This document shows, one piece after another, positions 24,791 to 34,242 of a DNA stretch of 64,000 nt (the stretch's first letter is position 1; each line of letters starts with the position of its first letter). The notes under the pieces are model-generated. The model was not told the origin of the DNA, ran no database searches, and was given only the letters and a program-made list of their open reading frames with translations. The position numbers were made by a program, and so were the translations under genes. This stretch comes from Istiophorus platypterus (taxonomy: Eukaryota > Chordata > Actinopteri > Istiophoriformes > Istiophoridae), in NCBI GenBank assembly GCA_016859345.1, contig CM029121.1:24534175-24598174 (forward strand). Reading direction: 5' to 3'.

Positions 24791-27700
24791 TGGCATTTGT
24801 AACAAGTAACTATAGGTTCAGACATGGAACATAATGTTACTCAACAGTATGTCCTGTGTTTTACTCAATATGTCTAGATAATGACGTTAATTTAAAGAAA
24901 TAAACAATCTAATATCATTCTTTGTTCAGTATTTCTGTTTTCAGAGGCCTTTAATAAACAAAATATCCCATAAGCAATGTATAATTTTTAGTTAAATGAT
25001 ACGGCACAACAAAAATCCATGGACCCGCCCACATTAGATGTTTTAGTTGGCAGGAATTATTGAAGAGGAATTAATGAAGAATAAATCTAAAAAGTCACAA
25101 AGGTTTGACTTTCTATCGTCAGCTTCTAGCAGGTGGTGAAGTGGATGACAATGCGTCTCTTTTGTCTGAGGTGATGGACACAGCCACGTGGGGTAAAATC
25201 ATCCCAAATTCACACTCATCAGTTTGCCACCTGCACAGGTTCAATGGCAGTCGCCCACGCAACCACGCCCAAACACTGGTCCTCATTGCCTCACCACTTA
25301 GTCCCTGAAACCCGGGGTCAGGCTTTATTTGTTCCGTAGATCCATGTGAAAGAAATGCAAAATGAGAGACTGCATTCAGGTACAGAAGCTGCTGGAACAG
25401 AAGCCAGCCGGGGTTGACATCATGATTCCAGCTCTCTTATTTTCCCAAAAATGTTAAACTATTCCTTAAAAGGGAGCATCCTCCAAAGCCGCAGGGTCTT
25501 GAAATGCATTTGTGGTGTATTTTTCTGGGAACTGGATTAGCGGCACGTCTTGCGCCTGGAGATCGGGGAGGGGGGGCTTTGAATCTCGGTTTCTCTTTCG
25601 CGAACCATCTAATTTCCAACTGGAAAAGGCCCCTGTTCGATGCAGCTGTGTATCATTAGGACTGCTTTTCTCATTGGCATAGCGGGATTGTTAGATTACT
25701 GCTGAGAAAGGAGCTTAAAACCAAACCAACCCGCGAATCAGCCCTCAACCACCCGTCCCCCTCAATTATCAGAATATGGAGGAAGGGGGGTATTTCTTTT
25801 TCCTCCTCTGTCGGGCAGGAAAAGTTTCCATTTGGATTCCGGCATGGCTCCGACTCAAGGGCTGATTTTCTCCAGACAGACAGACGGACAGACAGAGAGA
25901 CAGACGGACGGACGGGCAAGCAGAAAGACAGAGTGATGGACCGAGCTTGAATGGAAAGATTGTAAAAAAAACTGACAGATGAGGGTTTTAAGGCCTGAAG
26001 GGGAATAGAGCACAAATTCCCTTTTTCTGTTTATACTCAAGTAACATAAGTTCCCATATTAGTCATACACATCCTCTCATCTGAGAATTAATAACTCATC
26101 CAGTCGAACAGTTGGCTTCGCAGCCATCGTTCAGTGGCTTCAAGTGTCTGTAGACACAGCACGCCTGGTGTTTAAATTTGATTTTTCTTTAACATTAAAT
26201 TCCTCGAAACTAAACCAAAAACGTTTTACAAAAATACATCTTTTTTTTTCTTCTTTTTTTTTCCTCAGTACTCACAGTTCTCCTGCCCCCGGGTGCGATA
26301 AACAACGGTGACAAATATCCTGCACTTGCTCTGCTGCACACTCTGGCATCCATCCGTGCAACCAAATAGGATCAAGTGTATCCTGTTTTTTCACTTTCAC
26401 CCTTATTGAATGGGCTCATTATCCCCTCAATTTTCCAAATGTACTTCCCATATTTGTCATCCAGAAAAACTGCGGGGACTCTATTTACTTTTTTTTTTGT
26501 TCTTTCTGGGGTTTTTTCCTTTTCTGGGTTCACTGCCCCTCAAATATTTTCAAACTATTGATAATGCATAAAAAGGTGTAATTATGTAATAATTATTATT
26601 ATTATTATATGTCATTATTATGTGAAATTAACATGATTTATTTGAAATTAATGTTTTATTTCCTCTTACTGCCTTTCTAAATACATCAGGATGGTTTTTC
26701 TTTTAGCTAATGATGTTCACCTTTTCTTGAACAGCAGGCAAGTCTTCTACCAGACGAATGTTCAGTGCCTTGCTGAAGGACACCTCAGCGCTACTTTCTT
26801 TTCAGGATTTTCCATGGCTGGATTTCCTCAGCCGGACCTGGATTTGAGCTCAAACGCCTTAAATTTTTTTTTTTTTTTTTTTGCTTTTTTTATTGCTTTT
26901 TTTGTTGTTGTTTGGAGAGAAGTTTGCTCCGTATGACACATCATGTGTGTCGATCCTTGTGAGTCACTGACTGCATGAAGCCTCCTCCTCTCAAAAACAT
27001 CAGTTTACTTTGTTCTGATTGGCCAAAAAGCCCATTCTTGTTATGAAGCACGTGTGGGTAGTGTCCTGTCAGTGATACGCCTGTAGGAGCGTTTAACAGG
27101 TCGTTGTTTTGCACCCCATTGTTGCCCATAAGAGTGTGTAAGCCTTATGTAACCCTTTCAGCACTTGTGTCCTCTTATTACTAACATTCACTCTTTGAGG
27201 TTTGAGATTTTTCTTTATCAGATGAGCAGATAACCAAAGTGTAACAGCCTCAGAACACCTGCTCCGGTGTTTAAATTAAAGAAAAATGATCACAGGGAGA
27301 GACTTTGCCTCTTGTGACTTGAGTCAGAGCTGTGAGACTCCTCAGTGCCCCACTGAAGCTTTTGTCAACATAATTGCATTGCCACCTATTGGAGTGCTGC
27401 TGTAAATGTTGTGCTACATGATCAGTCTTGCTGGATCCTGCATGTGAACATGTAAAGACAACTCGTCCTACAAACTGTATCTGAAATACAGGAAGAAAAC
27501 ATTTAGTGTCCTTCCAAAGTCAAAAATGTATATAATTTTTGCACTTTTATGTGGAAAATAAATGTATGTAAATAGCATCACATATTGTGATTCTGATTGA
27601 ACTGAGCGGTGCACGTTAAAACTCCGCTGGAGCTAAAGAAGGACAACTCTGGGTGCAGGTTTGGCTGCCTTTTATTAAGCAATTAACCCATGCAGTTATT

Positions 27701-28490
27701 TTTCTTGTGTTATCACGTATCTCAACACATCCATGCTGCAGTGGTGCCGGTCAGAAAACTACTCCGATGCATTTATGGCCGCAGACTGTTGCTGCACACA
27801 AAGTGACCCAAATTGTGCAACAGTAAAAGAGCATGTGACCCTGGATTTTTTTATTTATTTTTTTTATTTTGCCGAATTACAGATGTGTGCTTGGAAAATA
27901 TTCCAGATGTGAGTGTGTAACTGTCAGTGGGAGAAATCATCGACTTTCTAACCAGAGAATTACAAATCACTCTATTCCCGGTGAGGTTCCACGTGAGATT
28001 TATCATTTATAATTTATGGACAATGCTAAATCAATATTCCAACAGTTAATGTACAAATATAAGCTTTTCAACCTCTGAATCACTCAATCTCTTTTTACAC
28101 CTAAATGCTTAAAAACCCTTGAAGAACAACACAAGTACCCCAAACCCGAGTGTATCTAAAATACATTTTAATCTTGCTGAAATTTGTCTCTTTTTTTTTT
28201 TCACAATATTGTTTACAATATTAATACGTCTTCATTCTCTTCATCCCTTCTCGGGTCTTCTTTATCATCTCGAAACAGAACTGTACAATCATGTTCATGA
28301 AAATTGTTCTACATCAAGGCACAAGACAACAGCCGTTGTGGGGGGGCCTTGGGTAGGCTGATCTTTAATGGCGTCCCTCTGGCACACAGAAAAACAGGGT
28401 ACCCTCGGGGGGGGGTTATGGAAAATATAGGAGTATGGATCTCAGGTGAGAAGCATGGGAGGAAATGTGCTCTAACGAGGTGGAAGAAGA
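24791..28490. other. Gene-free segment downstream of calca
   Basis: No supported exon. It contains a (GACA)n-like purine tract at 25876-25912, long T-runs near 26240-26266 and 26864-26910, and a decayed fish repeat near 26740-26860. The right end borders the CGRP 3'UTR exon. Confidence 0.5.
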
Positions 28491-28524
28491 CAAAAAATAA
28501 GGTGATAACCACTGCTGCTTTCAT

Positions 28525-28530
28525 TTTATT
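28525..28530 (-). terminator. calca: Likely poly(A) signal of the CGRP mRNA
   Basis: AATAAA on the minus strand, about 475 nt into exon 6. Earlier hexamers at 28927-28922 and 28812-28807 could also be used, so the 3' end is uncertain. Confidence 0.45.
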
Positions 28531-28625
28531 TTTCCAATGATAATCATGTATAAAAAAGAGGAACTGTTAGGATTTTTTTCTCTTTTTCTTCAGTAGTTCA
28601 TTTGTTCATGTACAGAAACTAAAGT

Positions 28626-28850
28626 GCTCTTTTTCTCTTTTTTTCCCTCTTATTTGCTGAAAGCAAAAGGTTCCACTAACAAGATGGAAATGAGGGGGGG
28701 CATGCTCTTTTTCTCTTTTTTTCCCTCTTATTTGCTGAAAGCAAAAGGTTCCACTAACAAGATGGAAATGAGGGGGGGGGGGGGGGCTCTTTTTCTCTTT
28801 TTTTCCTTTATTGCTGAAAAAAAGGTTCCTTCCACTAACAAGAGATGAAA
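28626..28850. repeat. Minisatellite of ~80-bp units in the CGRP 3'UTR exon
   Basis: Three head-to-tail units start at 28626, 28704 and 28786. The first two are nearly identical and the third is diverged. Length differences sit in a poly-G run. Each unit shares a TCTTTTTCTC block, then GCTGAAA and AGGTTCC motifs, then CACTAACAAGA. It is not CRISPR: there are no spacers and this is fish DNA. Confidence 0.85.
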
Positions 28851-29248
28851 AACAGAGGTCTGGTGATGTCTTTTTTTTTTCCATAAGAACATTAGAGAGT
28901 GGATAAAGGGCCAGTTCAGTGTTTATTATCTGCTCGATTTTGTTTTTTGATGGTTTTTTGTTCTCAGTTTTTTTTCTGATGTTTTCTCTTTTTCTCAACC
29001 TCTGAAAGAAAGAGAGACAGAGAAATTAATTGTTAATTAAAGCTTGGCATCCAAAGACAATACTCATTGTATTCATGAGTCATCACATGCTGAGCCCAAA
29101 ATTATATGAATCTTTTCATAATCTTAAAAACTGTTGTCTTTTTTTTTTTTTCAATTAGCTAATGGAGAAATATTTCTTTGTCTGATGAAACGAGTAGAAA
29201 TAAGAGTCAAGGGCCGAACATAGGAGGAGGATACATGTCATCGCTTAC

Positions 29249-29436
29249 CATTTCCCTGAAGTTTCTGCAGCGCTCACATCTGGACGCTTCTCCTCCGCCT
29301 GCCGAAGGCCTTGGCGCCGACATTGGTGGGGACGAAGTTGCTGTTGCCCATTCCCCCCGACCTGCTGAGGAAGTCGGCCAGGCGGTGGGTCACACAGGTT
29401 GCCGTGTTGCAGGCTCGCTTCTGTGCTGTAACGCTG
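29249..29436 (-). other. calca: calca exon 5, CGRP-specific exon
   Basis: Exon 5 begins at 29433 (after CAG) or 29436 (after AAG) and ends with donor ATG|GTAAGC at 29249. The CGRP stop codon is at 29276-29274, so the last 25 nt are untranslated and the rest of the 3'UTR is in the next exon. Confidence 0.9.
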
Positions 29437-29540
29437 CTTCAGGAGAGCAAACGGGATTAGCGCTGGGATCTGGTGCGACATTCATCCATACAGACCCACT
29501 AACACACATACACACACACACACAAACACAAACACAAACA

Positions 29541-29609
<69 letters not shown>

Positions 29610-31062
29610 TTTTTTTTCCCATCACACATTATCTCAGCACAGAAGAAAATGACAATAGGTCATAGAAGTTAGAAATACACATCAAGCATGCAAAAGTTTA
29701 ATGGTACATTTCTGTAGTTTGTCGATTTTCTTACCTTCAGACTTGATGAAAGGCTTCAGAGATATTTCAAGGGCTCTATCGGTCGCTCTAAAACCCTATT
29801 TATGTCCATATTATCCCCATTTTTGCAAATGAGTCCATGAGGTACCCACTGAATGTTTTAAAGCATCCCTAAGAATGAAAATGGGCTAAGGCTTCCTGGT
29901 AGAAAAATACGTTTATTGAACAGCAAACATGGTGTCGCATGATTGGATCATTTATTAATGGTTTCGATTTAAGTGATCTCTCTCAACTCCTCAAAATTTC
30001 AGGGGCTTTGAACCGCCATCGAATGACTCCACATACAGTACACAAAGGTGGATGTCTGAGCCAGCTCCTGAATCACATTTATGGAAACTGATTGTCTGAA
30101 ATGATGGGGGACAAATCATTATCTGCCTAAAAAGGGGGATGGGGAGGGCTGAAGGGTTGGTTGCAGTTAAAGGTCTTCTCATGTCAGTCAAGCAGGTAAA
30201 ATCAACATGCACTTGCCAATCTAAAAAAAAAAAAAGATAAGGAAGAAACTGGGAAAAGGGGAGTTAGAGGATGGGAGAGGAGGGAGAGGGGGAAAGGAGA
30301 GGAAGAGGAGCAGGAGGAAGGGGGCTGGGGGGGGGGGGGGTTGCAGAGGGGTTAGATGCTGTCAAACGTCTCGCCGTAGCTTGCATAGCTGTCGCTCTCG
30401 GGCGCACCGCGCTTCTTGCCGGGCGTCCCCGCTCCCACGTTCGTGCGAGGGAACGTCTGCAACTTGTGCAGCTCCTGGGACAGTTTGCCCAGCACACAGG
30501 TGCTGAGGTTGGAGCAGCGCTTGGCTAGAGGCCTGTCCATGCTGTCGGGGAGGTGACACACACAGAACACATGCACAGAACAGGCTCATAGATAATGGGG
30601 AAAACATGCGGGTAAAACACTTTCACTCTGTACTTTCTTTTTTCCTTCCCTTCACGCGGCATCTGTCTCACATGCATTTCTTTCTCATGCCACCACAGGA
30701 GGAATCATAAATTTAAAATAAACCCACCACCTCCCCCTACTAGCATCATGCTCCCCCCCTTCCCATCGCTCAAAGAGCTTGTCATCCATCCATCTCATGC
30801 ACCAAAGACCTCCACCCCCCCCCCCCGAGTCAATCCCCTCTTGTCACATCTTTTACACCCACAGAACAAACAAAAAAAGAAAAAACAGTCGTCGTCCACC
30901 CCCACCCACTGTCATGCAGCCCCACTTAATTGACATCATGCACACTTATTCGTTCCATTAGGCATCCACTGCTCACATGCCCTGCAGGCAGGCTGGAAAT
31001 AGTAGCCCCTTCAAACAAAGTCAAAATCAAACTCATCCATGCGGGAGCAGGGTCATGACAGA

Positions 31063-31118
<56 letters not shown>

Positions 31119-32690
31119 GTGTTTTGTTTTTTTGGTTTTTTTTTTGAGTAATAAGATCCTTTCTTGGAAATAATCTTTTTTTTTTCTCTTTTTTTGGTCT
31201 GGTCTGCTGGGAAGTACATACCTCTACGCCTGATTGAAGTGGGGCGCTAAAAAGACAGATCCTCAGCTAAAAAGACAGATCCTCAGTGGTGTCAGAGTGA
31301 TACCAGAAAAAACGGGACGGTTCCTGTGTAAAAGCCCGGCGTGGCAGCCCAAAGAAGAGCTTCCAGTTCTTTTTCCTTTTTATTTAAGCCAAAATGTTTA
31401 GTTTAACCAGTTACCTCTCTGTCCTGCCATTGGTCTGCCTTCACTGTTCTGCAGGGGAGAAAACGTTAAGCAGCTTCTTTACAGGGGTTAGAATAAAGAA
31501 GATGCATCCGTACCTGTTTCCCTCAGTTGCCTGCTGCTCCAGCTCCTCTGCCGTCATCTGCACAAACTCCTTCACGATGGCGTTAAGTAACCTCCGTGCC
31601 TCATAGTCCGTGAGCGTGACTCGGTCTGATATGGACTCCAAACCCGGTCTGCAGCGAAAGGTTAGGGGTCAGAGGAGATCAGCATGAAGAAGAATAGAAT
31701 TATCACCTGCAGTGAAATGGAGGGGTAGTATATGGGGGGGCGTTGGGGTGGGGTAGGTCTGCCGGTGGACCGGCTGGATGGATAGGACGGGTCGTGCCGG
31801 GGATTGGGGGGGGAGGGGTTGGCTGGGCTGGGCTGGGACGTCACCAACTCTGAGTGGGATGACGTGTGAGTTGGAGGGCCCCCGGCCAACGAACACGGGG
31901 GGGAAACAATCTGCGGAAAGTGCCCCATCTGAGAGAGGGGCCGATGTGCTCAGCCGACTTCAGATTTATTACTAAATCGATAGCTTCATGGGCACAGTGC
32001 AGGGAGTGGCTTGAATGGGGCTTCGTATAAATATATAGATCCCATTTATCTCACCCAAAGTGAATTACAATTTCTTTAACTGTCTTCTTTTTTTTTTTTC
32101 TTTTTTTTTCCATTAGTCCCCTTTTTAACAATTGAACCGGGGGCAGTTTCATCCAATTGGATTACAGATATAATAGTGTAAGAACTTTAAATATGGATTA
32201 GGAAAATTAAATTCATGAGATATACTTTCTTTTTGAAACTATATTTTTCGAAGATATATTTTAAACCTTTGCAGGTGTTTGCAACTCTCTCCTACAATCT
32301 CCTCTTCACACACAGAACTTCCCTCCCGATTCTTCACATTTTTCTAGCAGCAATGAAAATATTTCGACTCTATTTTTCCACAATAGAAAGAAAACTACAC
32401 TTTGACACCCTGAGAGAAAAAATGTTTCCCACATTTTTTGAGGTATTTCTCTTTGCCCCCTTCTCTCCTCTCCCTCCCACCGGTTGCTCATAATTCTAAC
32501 AAACTTGGGTTTTATGTTCCATTCTGCTTTTCCACTTGCTGGAAAAAAAGAAGCATGCTGAGAGTTCAAAGGTGTGAAATGATGCAAATTGCTGGGAGTC
32601 TCACCTGGCAGGAGCGGCTTGTGAGCAGTACATCTGGCAAATGACCAGGGCGTAGGCAACGAGGAAAGCGGAGATCTTCAACATAACCAT
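29274..32690 (-). CDS. calca: CGRP precursor (spliced, exons 2-3-5)
   Basis: The coding segments are 32690-32605, 31648-31514 and 29433-29274, which join to 381 nt and 126 aa. The first 73 residues are shared with the calcitonin precursor. Exon 5 encodes VTAQKR, then mature CGRP at residues 81-117 (37 aa). It has the ACNTATC ring (disulfide between Cys2 and Cys7), an amphipathic helix starting VTHRLADFLSRSGG, and a C-terminal half ending TNVGAKAF. GRRRR follows for amidation and dibasic cleavage, then a four-residue tail SVQM and TGA. CGRP is a neuropeptide and vasodilator acting through CLR with RAMP1. An upstream acceptor three bases away would add one serine (127 aa). The ring, the amide signal and the flanking cleavage sites make the call secure. 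Confidence 0.96.
29502..29607. repeat. (CA)n microsatellite in calca intron 4
   Basis: About 106 bp of CA dinucleotides with a few AAACA interruptions. In the calca transcript it reads as (UG)n and ends about 65 nt before the CGRP exon acceptor, next to an A-rich run (plus-strand T9-10 at 29608-29618). Confidence 0.95.
29726..29740 (-). promoter_or_regulatory. calca: Isolated 5'-splice-site sequence in intron 4 (candidate intron enhancer)
   Basis: The sense strand reads CTGAAG|GTAAGA, with GT at 29734-29733. It lies about 180 nt past the last calcitonin poly(A) hexamer, and no exon is known there. Mammalian CALCA has an intron 4 enhancer built around a pseudo 5' splice site that helps recognition of exon 4. 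Position and sequence fit. An unannotated exon is the alternative. Confidence 0.5.
29900..30541 (-). other. calca: calca exon 4, calcitonin-specific terminal exon with 3'UTR
   Basis: The acceptor is CCCCGACAG, with a purine-interrupted, weak pyrimidine tract. Coding runs to TAA at 30354-30352. The 3'UTR continues to two AATAAA hexamers at 29956-29951 and 29917-29912. A G-rich run on the plus strand (about 30322-30340) becomes a C-rich tract right after the stop. A weak acceptor plus its own poly(A) site is what makes this exon optional in mammals. Confidence 0.88.
29912..29956 (-). terminator. calca: Poly(A) signals of the calcitonin mRNA
   Basis: Two AATAAA hexamers on the minus strand, at 29956-29951 and 29917-29912, lie about 400-440 nt past the calcitonin stop codon and before the CGRP exon. 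They are the expected poly(A) signals of the terminal exon. Confidence 0.7.
30352..32690 (-). CDS. calca: Calcitonin precursor (spliced, exons 2-3-4)
   Basis: The coding segments are 32690-32605, 31648-31514 and 30541-30352, which join to 411 nt and 136 aa. The ATG sits in a strong context (ACCATGG) just after the exon 2 acceptor. Residues 1-25 form a signal peptide with a hydrophobic core and SQA at the likely cleavage site. Residues 26-80 are the acidic N-terminal propeptide. KR at 81-82 precedes mature calcitonin at 83-114 (32 aa), which has a Cys1-Cys7 ring (CSNLSTC) and a C-terminal Pro followed by GKKR for amidation and cleavage. An 18-residue C-terminal peptide (119-136) ends the chain. 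The hormone core (VLGKLSQELHKLQT) is the fish/avian high-potency type. Position 22 is Phe, where salmon and eel calcitonins, as I recall them, have Tyr. Calcitonin is secreted, acts on the CTR class B GPCR, and lowers calcium. Confidence 0.96.
30570..30942 (-). promoter_or_regulatory. calca: Cluster of five TGCATG splicing motifs upstream of the calcitonin exon
   Basis: Sense-strand TGCATG occurs at 30575-30570, 30676-30671, 30801-30796, 30918-30913 and 30942-30937, all inside the intron between exons 3 and 4 (31513-30542, 972 nt). The nearest is about 28 nt before exon 4. UGCAUG is the binding site of RBFOX proteins. RBFOX sites near exon 4 are known to repress calcitonin splicing in mammalian neurons. 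Two further copies lie in the exon 4 3'UTR (30211-30206) and in intron 4 (29692-29687). Confidence 0.7.
31064..31118. repeat. (TAA)n microsatellite in calca intron 3
   Basis: About 18 uninterrupted TAA/ATA units between the common exon and the calcitonin exon. It reads as (TTA)n in the transcript. Just beside it (31246-31285) is a 20-bp direct duplication of a unit beginning GCTAAAAAGACAG. Confidence 0.95.
31514..31648 (-). other. calca: calca exon 3 (common propeptide)
   Basis: A 135-nt exon encoding residues 29-73, rich in Glu and Leu (for example EFVQMTAEELEQQ). This is the N-terminal propeptide found in every calcitonin/CGRP precursor. The acceptor is CGCTGCAG and the donor is AACAG|GTACGG. 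It is the branch point of the splicing decision: it joins to 30541 (calcitonin) or to 29433/29436 (CGRP). Confidence 0.95.
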
Positions 32691-32696
32691 GGTCCC
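32605..32696 (-). other. calca: calca exon 2 (signal peptide)
   Basis: The acceptor CGTGCAG ends at 32697 and the donor is GCCAG|GTGAGA. The exon carries 6 nt of 5'UTR, the ATG at 32690 and codons 1-28 plus two bases. The hydrophobic stretch ISAFLVAYALVIC is the secretion signal shared by both hormones. Confidence 0.95.
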
Positions 32697-33206
32697 CTGC
32701 ACGGCGAGAGAGACATCCCCCGTCAGCCACTTGTGCACAAAGACCGCCGCTGGCATTCACACTCAAACACACACACACACACGCACACACTAAAAGAAGT
32801 TCTCAAGTTGCCTGAAATTCATCTGCATGCGTCTAGGATATACACTTGCAAAACATCTGATCCACTTGTGCTTTTGGGAAGAAGGAAAAGATAAAGACTT
32901 TCTGTCATTTTCCCGGAGACGTGGGCTCGGCTCTGCCCGCATCTCAGCTTGCCGCTACTTTAGCTGCGGTCTCCTGCTAGACATCCTTGCTTTTAACTTC
33001 CACACATCAACCCCTTTAAAACCTGAGCCACATAACAATCACGGCTGTTCTTCTTCTTCTTCTTCTACTCCAAGAAAAAAACAAACCAAAAAAAAAAAAA
33101 AAAAAAAGACACACTGTTCCTCCAGCCAGGAGCAAAGGACAGGTAGTTCTCTCATGTCTTACGCCTCAGGTCTCAGAGTGTGTGACATGTCTGCAGGTGG
33201 GAGCGG

Positions 33207-33210
33207 GTGT

Positions 33211-33260
<50 letters not shown>

Positions 33261-33464
33261 GTGTGTGAGGGTAGGTGGGGGTCCTAGTTTGTGTGGTGCA
33301 TGTAGCACTTGCTAGAGCTGGAAGAGGAGGGATGAAAAGAGAAAAAGGGAGGGGAGGTGTGTGTGTGTGTGTGTGTGTGGGGGGGGTTCCAAGCTTGCCA
33401 ACTCCCTGAGGGACCAGTGCATTAGTGTAATGAGCTGCCAGCACTCTCTCTCCATCTACCTCTC

Positions 33465-33520
<56 letters not shown>
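33207..33520. repeat. Microsatellite cluster in calca intron 1
   Basis: A (GT)n block at about 33207-33270, a second (GT)n at 33356-33380, and a (CT)n-(CA)n compound at about 33468-33520. A pure-T/C tract and TCT triplets occur nearby (33050-33066 and 33540-33640). The block lies in the first intron, between 33941 and 32697. Confidence 0.9.
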
Positions 33521-33522
<2 letters not shown>

Positions 33523-33941
33523 AAACCTGGTTCCTCCTGTCCATCTCCTCTTTTTCTTTACCCTTTTCCCTTCCTCTCCTTTCCTTTCAGCTTCTCCTCA
33601 TTTCTGATCCCCTTTCCTCCTTTCCTCCTTTCCTCCCTGCCCCCCCACCGCCATCACCACCCACCTTCTCTGCCCTTTCGTCTCTTCTCCGATCCCGGTC
33701 TGTGGCCTTCAAGCAAGCCTGGCTGGACCCTCGCAAAAACGGCCGGCGGTGGCGACCCAAGTGGCCGCGCTCCAATCCCATTAACCAACACGATCACGTC
33801 ACCGCAGTCTAACGCGGTGACTCTGTGCCCATATCCCCCCCTCTGATCCACGCACACATGCAAACAGCTTATCAGGTACATTTATAGTCAAACTGCCATT
33901 CCAACACCTCACCCGACGCAGCACTAAAAGTCAACACTTAC

Positions 33942-34060
33942 CTTCAGCGATAATCACCCAGGCAAAAAAATAAAATAGATATAAATCTCTCTATGTGTCT
34001 CTGTGCAAAACACAGTAAGTTGACTTTCTCTCAACTTGCAGGGCAACTCTTGATTCTGTT
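33942..34060 (-). other. calca: calca exon 1, 5' untranslated
   Basis: The downstream end is a consensus donor (GAAG|GTAAGT, with GT at 33941-33940). The upstream end is placed about 25-30 nt after the TATA box, so it is uncertain by several bases. The exon has no long open frame. The first ATG of the spliced message in good context is in exon 2, which matches the non-coding exon 1 of mammalian CALCA. Confidence 0.75.
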
Positions 34061-34083
34061 GCATGCAGCGCCAACGCACCAGC

Positions 34084-34242
34084 CTATATATCCCACCACT
34101 TGGATTCGTGCATTGACTGTGTAGGTGTTTAATTATCCGCCAGCAGCCAATCGCGTCGCTCTGATGCCACGGCGGGCCAATGGGACGCCCTCCCCTCGGC
34201 CCTGGCTCGCTAATAAGGGGATATGGCTCTGCACTGACGTCA
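34084..34242 (-). promoter_or_regulatory. calca: calca promoter: TATA box, two CCAAT boxes, perfect CRE
   Basis: On the minus strand a TATATAGG box lies at 34091-34084. Upstream of it are two inverted CCAAT (NF-Y) motifs, whose plus-strand positions are 34147-34151 and 34177-34181, 30 bp apart. A perfect palindromic cAMP response element TGACGTCA is at 34235-34242. Mammalian CALCA promoters are also cAMP-responsive through a CRE. The arrangement is seen directly; use by CREB and NF-Y is inference. Confidence 0.8.

Larger units (their letters stand above)
28500..29001 (-). other. calca: calca exon 6, CGRP 3'UTR exon
   Basis: A strong acceptor (pyrimidine-rich CTTTCTTTCAG) ends at 29002. The exon is non-coding and A-rich on the sense strand, and contains three copies of a roughly 80-bp repeat. 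Candidate AATAAA signals on the sense strand lie at 28927-28922, 28812-28807 and 28530-28525. The last is used here as the likely end. The 130-aa frame in this segment (28998-28606) is a by-product of A-rich UTR. Confidence 0.65.
28500..34060 (-). other. calca: calca gene: calcitonin/CGRP transcription unit, six exons
   Basis: One minus-strand locus makes two hormone precursors by alternative terminal-exon choice. The exons, in transcript order, are: exon 1 (5'UTR) about 34060-33942; exon 2 (signal peptide) 32696-32605; exon 3 (common propeptide) 31648-31514; exon 4 (calcitonin, terminal) 30541 to about 29900; exon 5 (CGRP) 29433 or 29436 to 29249; exon 6 (3'UTR) 29001 to about 28500. All visible junctions use GT/AG and keep frame: phase 2 after exons 2 and 3, with exons 4 and 5 both entering in the same phase, as exon swapping requires. 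Mammalian CALCA has the same layout, with calcitonin made in endocrine C cells (the ultimobranchial gland in fish) and CGRP in neurons. The two outer ends are inferred from a TATA box and a poly(A) signal, so they are approximate. Confidence 0.95.

Noticed and set aside
28626..28850. CRISPR-like regular array
   Set aside because: Units abut with no spacers, differ by homopolymer length, and lie in a vertebrate 3'UTR.
28606..28998. 130-aa minus-strand frame
   Set aside because: It lies in the CGRP 3'UTR exon. The Lys-rich, repeated protein is a by-product of the A-rich minisatellite.
29178..29672. 164-aa plus-strand frame
   Set aside because: It is antisense to the CGRP exon and runs into the CA repeat (poly-Thr/His). 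It is a shadow of calca.
32827..33315. 162-aa plus-strand frame
   Set aside because: It lies antisense in calca intron 1 and ends in GT-repeat poly-Cys/Val; no homology.
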